From: Anaerosphaera aminiphila DSM 21120
GTDB taxonomy: Bacteria; Bacillota; Clostridia; Tissierellales; Peptoniphilaceae
DNA: 32,787 bases
Direction of reading: 5' to 3'
NCBI RefSeq assembly: GCF_900129925.1
Contig: NZ_FQXI01000018.1
Coordinates: 1-32,787 of the forward strand
Part shown: one piece after another, positions 29,260-32,787 of the stretch
Layout: every line of letters begins with the position of its first letter
Position numbering within the stretch: the first letter of the stretch is position 1
Position numbers and translations under genes: made by a program
The notes under the pieces: model-generated
What the model was told of the DNA's origin: nothing
Seen by the model: the letters and a program-made list of their open reading frames with translations, nothing else
Database searches by the model: none

Positions 29260-29273
29260 CTACTTTAAAGTAG
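29260..29273. repeat. 14-bp palindrome in the rpsL upstream region
   Basis: CTACTTTAAAGTAG is a perfect palindrome about 35 bases before the rpsL start. It may be a protein-binding site near a promoter. A weak promoter TTTACT (29243-29248)-N17-TAAAGT would overlap it. Confidence 0.4.
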
Positions 29274-29307
29274 TAATAATATAAATTTAAAACAAGGAGG
29301 TGCCTTA

Positions 29308-29721
29308 ATGCCTACTATTAACCAATTAGTTAGAAATGGTAGAAAAAAGGTTGAAACAAAGTCAAAATCACCAGCACTTGATGTTAACTACGATTCACTT
29401 AGAAAAGTAGAAACAGAAGTAAATTCACCACAAAAAAGAGGTGTGTGTGTAGCTGTAAGAACAGTAACACCAAAGAAGCCTAACTCAGCACTTAGAAAAG
29501 TTGCAAGGGTTCGTTTAACAAACGGATACGAAGTAATGGCTTATATTCCAGGAATTGGACACAATCTTCAAGAACATAGTGTTGTTTTAATACGTGGAGG
29601 AAGAGTTAAAGACCTTCCAGGAGTTAGATATCACATTATTAGAGGAACTCTTGACACTGCAGGTGTAGACACAAGAAGACAAGCAAGATCTAAATACGGT
29701 ACTAAAAAACCAAAGAATTAA
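29308..29721 (+). CDS. rpsL: 30S ribosomal protein S12
   Basis: Decoding-centre protein of the small subunit, 137 aa, the long Gram-positive form. Lys56 and Lys57 in [11 protein letters not shown] match E. coli Lys42/43, and Lys101-Asp102 in [13 protein letters not shown] match Lys87-Asp88. All are the streptomycin-sensitive residues. AAGGAGG precedes the ATG. It begins the str unit rpsL-rpsG-fusA-tuf. The L7Ae-like gene often found between rpoC and rpsL in Firmicutes is absent. Confidence 0.98.
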   Translation: MPTINQLVRNGRKKVETKSKSPALDVNYDSLRKVETEVNSPQKRGVCVAVRTVTPKKPNSALRKVARVRLTNGYEVMAYIPGIGHNLQEHSVVLIRGGRVKDLPGVRYHIIRGTLDTAGVDTRRQARSKYGTKKPKN

Positions 29722-29812
29722 ATTTGATTTTTAAGGCTTTTATATAGATTTTTGGCTTACGGGTATTCCTGAGTACCAATGAATCAACTATAAATAGTTA
29801 AGGAGGGAAGTT

Positions 29813-30283
29813 ATGCCAAGAAAAGGACATATACAAAAAAGAGAAGTGATGGCTGACCCAATTTATAACGACGTTGTTATAACGAAACTTGTTAACAACG
29901 TAATGTTAGACGGAAAAAAGGGTACAGCACAGAGAATAGTTTATGGAGCTCTTGAAACTGTTGCAGAGACAACAGGAGAGGATGCTTTAGAAGTATTCTA
30001 CAAGGCATTAAACAATGCAATGCCAGTATTAGAAGTTAAAGGTAGAAGAATCGGTGGAGCAACATACCAAGTTCCTATCGAAGTTAGACCTGAAAGACGT
30101 CAAACATTAGGACTTAGATGGATTGTTAAATTTGCAAGAGCTAGAGGGGAACACACAATGGAGCAAAGACTAGCTAAAGAAATTTTAGACGCATCTAATG
30201 GACTTGGTGCAAGCGTTAAGAGAAAAGAAGAAATGCATAGAACAGCAGAAGCTAATAAAGCCTTTGCTCACTATAGATGGTAA
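29813..30283 (+). CDS. rpsG: 30S ribosomal protein S7
   Basis: Primary assembly protein of the 30S head, binding the 3' domain of 16S rRNA; 156 aa as usual. The family segments [38 protein letters not shown]-type core (residues about 64-89), and the C-terminal [10 protein letters not shown] are intact. AAGGAGGG precedes the ATG. In E. coli S7 also represses its own operon. The 91-base gap after rpsL is larger than usual and could hold such a target, but I cannot identify a matching structure with confidence. Confidence 0.98.
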   Translation: MPRKGHIQKREVMADPIYNDVVITKLVNNVMLDGKKGTAQRIVYGALETVAETTGEDALEVFYKALNNAMPVLEVKGRRIGGATYQVPIEVRPERRQTLGLRWIVKFARARGEHTMEQRLAKEILDASNGLGASVKRKEEMHRTAEANKAFAHYRW

Positions 30284-30298
30284 TAAGGGAGGAAGCCG

Positions 30299-32377
30299 AT
30301 GGCTCGAGAAATACCTTTAGAGAGAGTAAGAAATATAGGTATTATGGCTCACATAGATGCCGGAAAGACAACAACAACTGAGCGTATTCTATACTACACA
30401 GGAAAAATTCATAAAATTGGAGAAACCCACGAAGGTGCAGCTCAAATGGACTGGATGGCACAAGAACAAGAAAGAGGAATTACAATTACTTCAGCGGCAA
30501 CGACAGCTTTTTGGAAAGATCATAGATTAAACATCATTGATACACCTGGGCACGTTGACTTTACTGTAGAAGTTGAAAGATCTCTTAGAGTACTAGATGG
30601 TGCAGTTGCACTATTTGACGCTAAAAGTGGTGTTGAGCCCCAATCCGAAACAGTTTGGAGACAAGCTGATAAATACAATGTTCCTAGAATTGCCCATATA
30701 AACAAGATGGATATTACGGGAGCAGACTTCTTCAGATCAATAGACACTATTAGAAAAAGACTTAGTGCAAATCCGGTTCCAATTCAAGTTCCAATGGGAG
30801 CAGAAGAATTGTTTATTGGAATGATTGATCTTGTTGAAATGAAAGCAGAAATTTACAAAAATGACGATGGAACAGAAATTGAAATTACTGAAATTCCTGA
30901 AGAATATAGAGAATTAGCAGAAAAATATAGAGACAACTTAGTTGAAAAAGTTTCTGAATTTGATGAAGACCTTATGATGGCATATCTTGAAGGTGAAGAA
31001 ATCAATAAAGATCAACTTAAATCAGCTATTAGAAAGGGAACTATACAAGTTGGTATTACACCAGTAACATGTGGTTCTTCTTACAAAAACAAGGGAGTTC
31101 AACTTCTGTTAGATGCTATAATTGACTACCTTCCTTCACCATTAGATATTCCAGCAATAGTTGGAACATCACTTGATGGAGAAGAAGAAGTTGATAGACA
31201 TCCTTCTGACAGTGAACCTCTATCAGCGTTAGCATTTAAAATAGTTACGGACCCATATGTGGGAAAACTTGCATATTTTAGAGTTTATTCTGGAACTTTA
31301 AAATCAGGTTCATATGTTTTAAACTCTTCAAAAGGCAAGAGAGAAAGAATAGGACGTATTCTTTTAATGCATGCTAACAAGAGAGAAGAAGTTGAAGAAA
31401 TATATGCAGGAGAAATTGCAGCAGCAGTAGGACTTAAAGATACAACTACTGGAGATACTCTATGCGATGAAAAGAGTCCTGTAATACTTGAAAACATGGT
31501 ATTCCCAGAACCTGTAATATCTGTTGCTATTGAGCCAAAGACAAAAGCATCACAAGATAAGATGGCCATAGCGCTACAAAAACTATCAGAGGAAGACCCA
31601 ACATTTAGAACACATACTGACGATGAAACTGGTCAAACTATTATTTCAGGAATGGGTGAACTTCACCTTGATATAATCGTAGATAGACTTTTAAGAGAAT
31701 TCAAAGTAGAAGCTAATATTGGTAATCCACAAGTTTCTTATAGAGAAACTATAACAAAACCAGCACAAGGCGAAGGAAAATACGTACGTCAATCAGGTGG
31801 ACGTGGACAATATGGACACGCAAAGATAAAGGTAGAACCTTTAGAACCAGGTAGTGGTATTATATTTGAAAATGCAATTGTTGGTGGATCAATTCCAAAA
31901 GAATTTATAAATCCTATACATCAAGGAATTGAAGAAGCATTAAAATCAGGTATAGTTGGTGGATATGAAGTACTAGACATAAAGATAACACTTTATGATG
32001 GTTCATATCATGACGTTGACTCCTCAGAAATGGCATTTAAAATAGCGGGTTCAATGGCTATTAGAGATGCACTTACAAAGGGAGACCCAGTATTACTTGA
32101 ACCAGTTGAAAAAGTTGAAATTACTACTCCGGAAGAATATATGGGAGATGTAATTGGAGATATAAACTCAAGACGTGGAAGAATGGAAGGCATGGAACTT
32201 ATAGGTGGAGCACAAATACTAACATGTTATGTACCACTTGGAGAAATGTTTGGTTACGCAACATCACTTCGTTCTAACACTCAAGGAAGAGCAAATTATT
32301 CAATGCAGTTTGATCATTATGACCAAGTGCCAAAGAGCATAGCAGAAGAAGTGCTTGGAGATAAAAAAGATAATTAA
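30299..32377 (+). CDS. fusA: Translation elongation factor G
   Basis: GTPase that drives ribosomal translocation, 692 aa. The P-loop AHIDAGKT is at residues 17-24. DTPGHVDF is the G3 box and NKMD the G4 box. The switch I segment [11 protein letters not shown] is present, and domains II to V follow in normal order, with [13 protein letters not shown] of domain IV intact. The ATG follows GGGAGG and lies 15 bases after rpsG. It is co-transcribed with rpsL-rpsG, with tuf 21 bases downstream. It is the main fusA type rather than a TetM-like protection protein, by its domain IV and context. Confidence 0.98.
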   Translation: MAREIPLERVRNIGIMAHIDAGKTTTTERILYYTGKIHKIGETHEGAAQMDWMAQEQERGITITSAATTAFWKDHRLNIIDTPGHVDFTVEVERSLRVLDGAVALFDAKSGVEPQSETVWRQADKYNVPRIAHINKMDITGADFFRSIDTIRKRLSANPVPIQVPMGAEELFIGMIDLVEMKAEIYKNDDGTEIEITEIPEEYRELAEKYRDNLVEKVSEFDEDLMMAYLEGEEINKDQLKSAIRKGTIQVGITPVTCGSSYKNKGVQLLLDAIIDYLPSPLDIPAIVGTSLDGEEEVDRHPSDSEPLSALAFKIVTDPYVGKLAYFRVYSGTLKSGSYVLNSSKGKRERIGRILLMHANKREEVEEIYAGEIAAAVGLKDTTTGDTLCDEKSPVILENMVFPEPVISVAIEPKTKASQDKMAIALQKLSEEDPTFRTHTDDETGQTIISGMGELHLDIIVDRLLREFKVEANIGNPQVSYRETITKPAQGEGKYVRQSGGRGQYGHAKIKVEPLEPGSGIIFENAIVGGSIPKEFINPIHQGIEEALKSGIVGGYEVLDIKITLYDGSYHDVDSSEMAFKIAGSMAIRDALTKGDPVLLEPVEKVEITTPEEYMGDVIGDINSRRGRMEGMELIGGAQILTCYVPLGEMFGYATSLRSNTQGRANYSMQFDHYDQVPKSIAEEVLGDKKDN

Positions 32378-32398
32378 ATCCTTAAGGAGGTAATAAAA

Positions 32399-32787
32399 AT
32401 GGCAAAAGCAAAATTTGAAAGAACAAAACCACACGTAAACATAGGAACAATAGGACACGTAGACCACGGTAAAACAACAACAACAGCAGCAATAACATTA
32501 GTATTAAATAAGAGATATGGTAGCGGAGAATTCGTAGACTATGCACACATAGACAAAGCACCAGAAGAAAGAGAAAGAGGAATAACAATTTCCACATCTC
32601 ACGTAGAATACGAAACACCAAATAGACACTACGCACACGTAGACTGTCCAGGTCACGCTGACTATGTAAAGAACATGATCACAGGAGCAGCACAAATGGA
32701 CGGAGCAATCCTAGTAGTAAGTGCAGCAGACGGTCCAATGCCACAAACAAGAGAACATATCTTGTTAGCAAGACAAGTTGGGGTACC
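32399..32787 (+). CDS. tuf: Translation elongation factor Tu (partial, runs off the window)
   Basis: GTPase that delivers aminoacyl-tRNA to the ribosome. Only the first 129 complete codons are present. The start [19 protein letters not shown] is followed by the P-loop GHVDHGKT, the switch I region [10 protein letters not shown], and G3 DCPGHADY. The frame is open to the last base. AAGGAGG precedes the ATG. Codon use differs from fusA: Val, Thr, Pro and Ala are almost always A-ending, and His, Asp and Asn C-ending. This is a mark of very high expression in this genome. Confidence 0.98.
   Translation, partial: MAKAKFERTKPHVNIGTIGHVDHGKTTTTAAITLVLNKRYGSGEFVDYAHIDKAPEERERGITISTSHVEYETPNRHYAHVDCPGHADYVKNMITGAAQMDGAILVVSAADGPMPQTREHILLARQVGV

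Noticed and set aside
29722-29812. S7 autoregulatory RNA site between rpsL and rpsG
   Set aside because: Only weak 4-bp pairings (GGTA/TACC) are visible; not enough to support a structure.
32382-32636. Open frame of 84 aa on the minus strand, Leu/Phe-rich, looking like a membrane protein
   Set aside because: It is the reverse of the start of tuf; lack of stops follows from the strong codon bias of tuf.

Overview
The window comes from a low-GC Gram-positive anaerobe (Bacillota). Evidence: A/T-rich codon use; strong AGGAGG-type ribosome binding sites with several TTG and GTG starts; a CggR-led glycolytic operon; LctP, XRE and MATE genes of Firmicutes type; and the Gram-positive long form of S12. 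The mix resembles Tissierellia/Peptoniphilaceae (Peptoniphilus, Parvimonas, Anaerococcus and relatives). That placement is inference and was not checked by search.

Layout. 1-340: the 3' end of an ISL3-type insertion sequence. 408-2025: gltX with its own promoter and terminator. 2136-9529: a glycolytic operon cggR-gap-pgk-tpiA-gpmI-eno plus a small SixA-like phosphatase, with a strong promoter, a candidate CggR operator and an end terminator. 9621-10518: a pirin gene. 10550-12024 (minus): a MATE exporter behind a structured leader that looks like a guanidine-IV (mepA-type) riboswitch. 12083-13365: a small operon of a DUF2975 membrane protein, a short XRE regulator and an unknown membrane-anchored protein whose natural start seems to be cut off by an A7 tract. 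13369-14449 (minus): a class-C beta-lactamase-like serine hydrolase. 14539-16222: lactate permease. 16231-17875: an ECF sigma factor and a DUF4179 candidate anti-sigma protein behind an ECF-type promoter. 17949-19490: a MurJ-family flippase. 19591-20459: a PlsC-like acyltransferase. 20780-21583 (minus): a zinc-dependent phospholipase C family protein. 21783-29167: rpoB-rpoC. 29308-32787: rpsL-rpsG-fusA-tuf, with tuf running off the end.

The core genes cover lower glycolysis, transcription and translation elongation. Between them lie short transport, envelope and stress units, mostly with their own promoters and terminators. Both window edges fall inside sequences that are often multi-copy (an IS and tuf), so this may be one whole draft contig.

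The least expected items are: the riboswitch-like MATE leader; the A7 frame break in the DUF2975/XRE locus; the ECF-type promoter just upstream of the ECF sigma gene; the SixA-like gene overlapping eno; a perfect 18-bp inverted repeat between rpoC and rpsL; and a long acidic tail on RpoB. Several start codons were moved from the longest open frame to the start favoured by ribosome binding site spacing and family N-termini (tpiA, gpmI, lctP, sigma factor, murJ, phospholipase-like gene, rpoB). No tRNA, rRNA or CRISPR array was seen.
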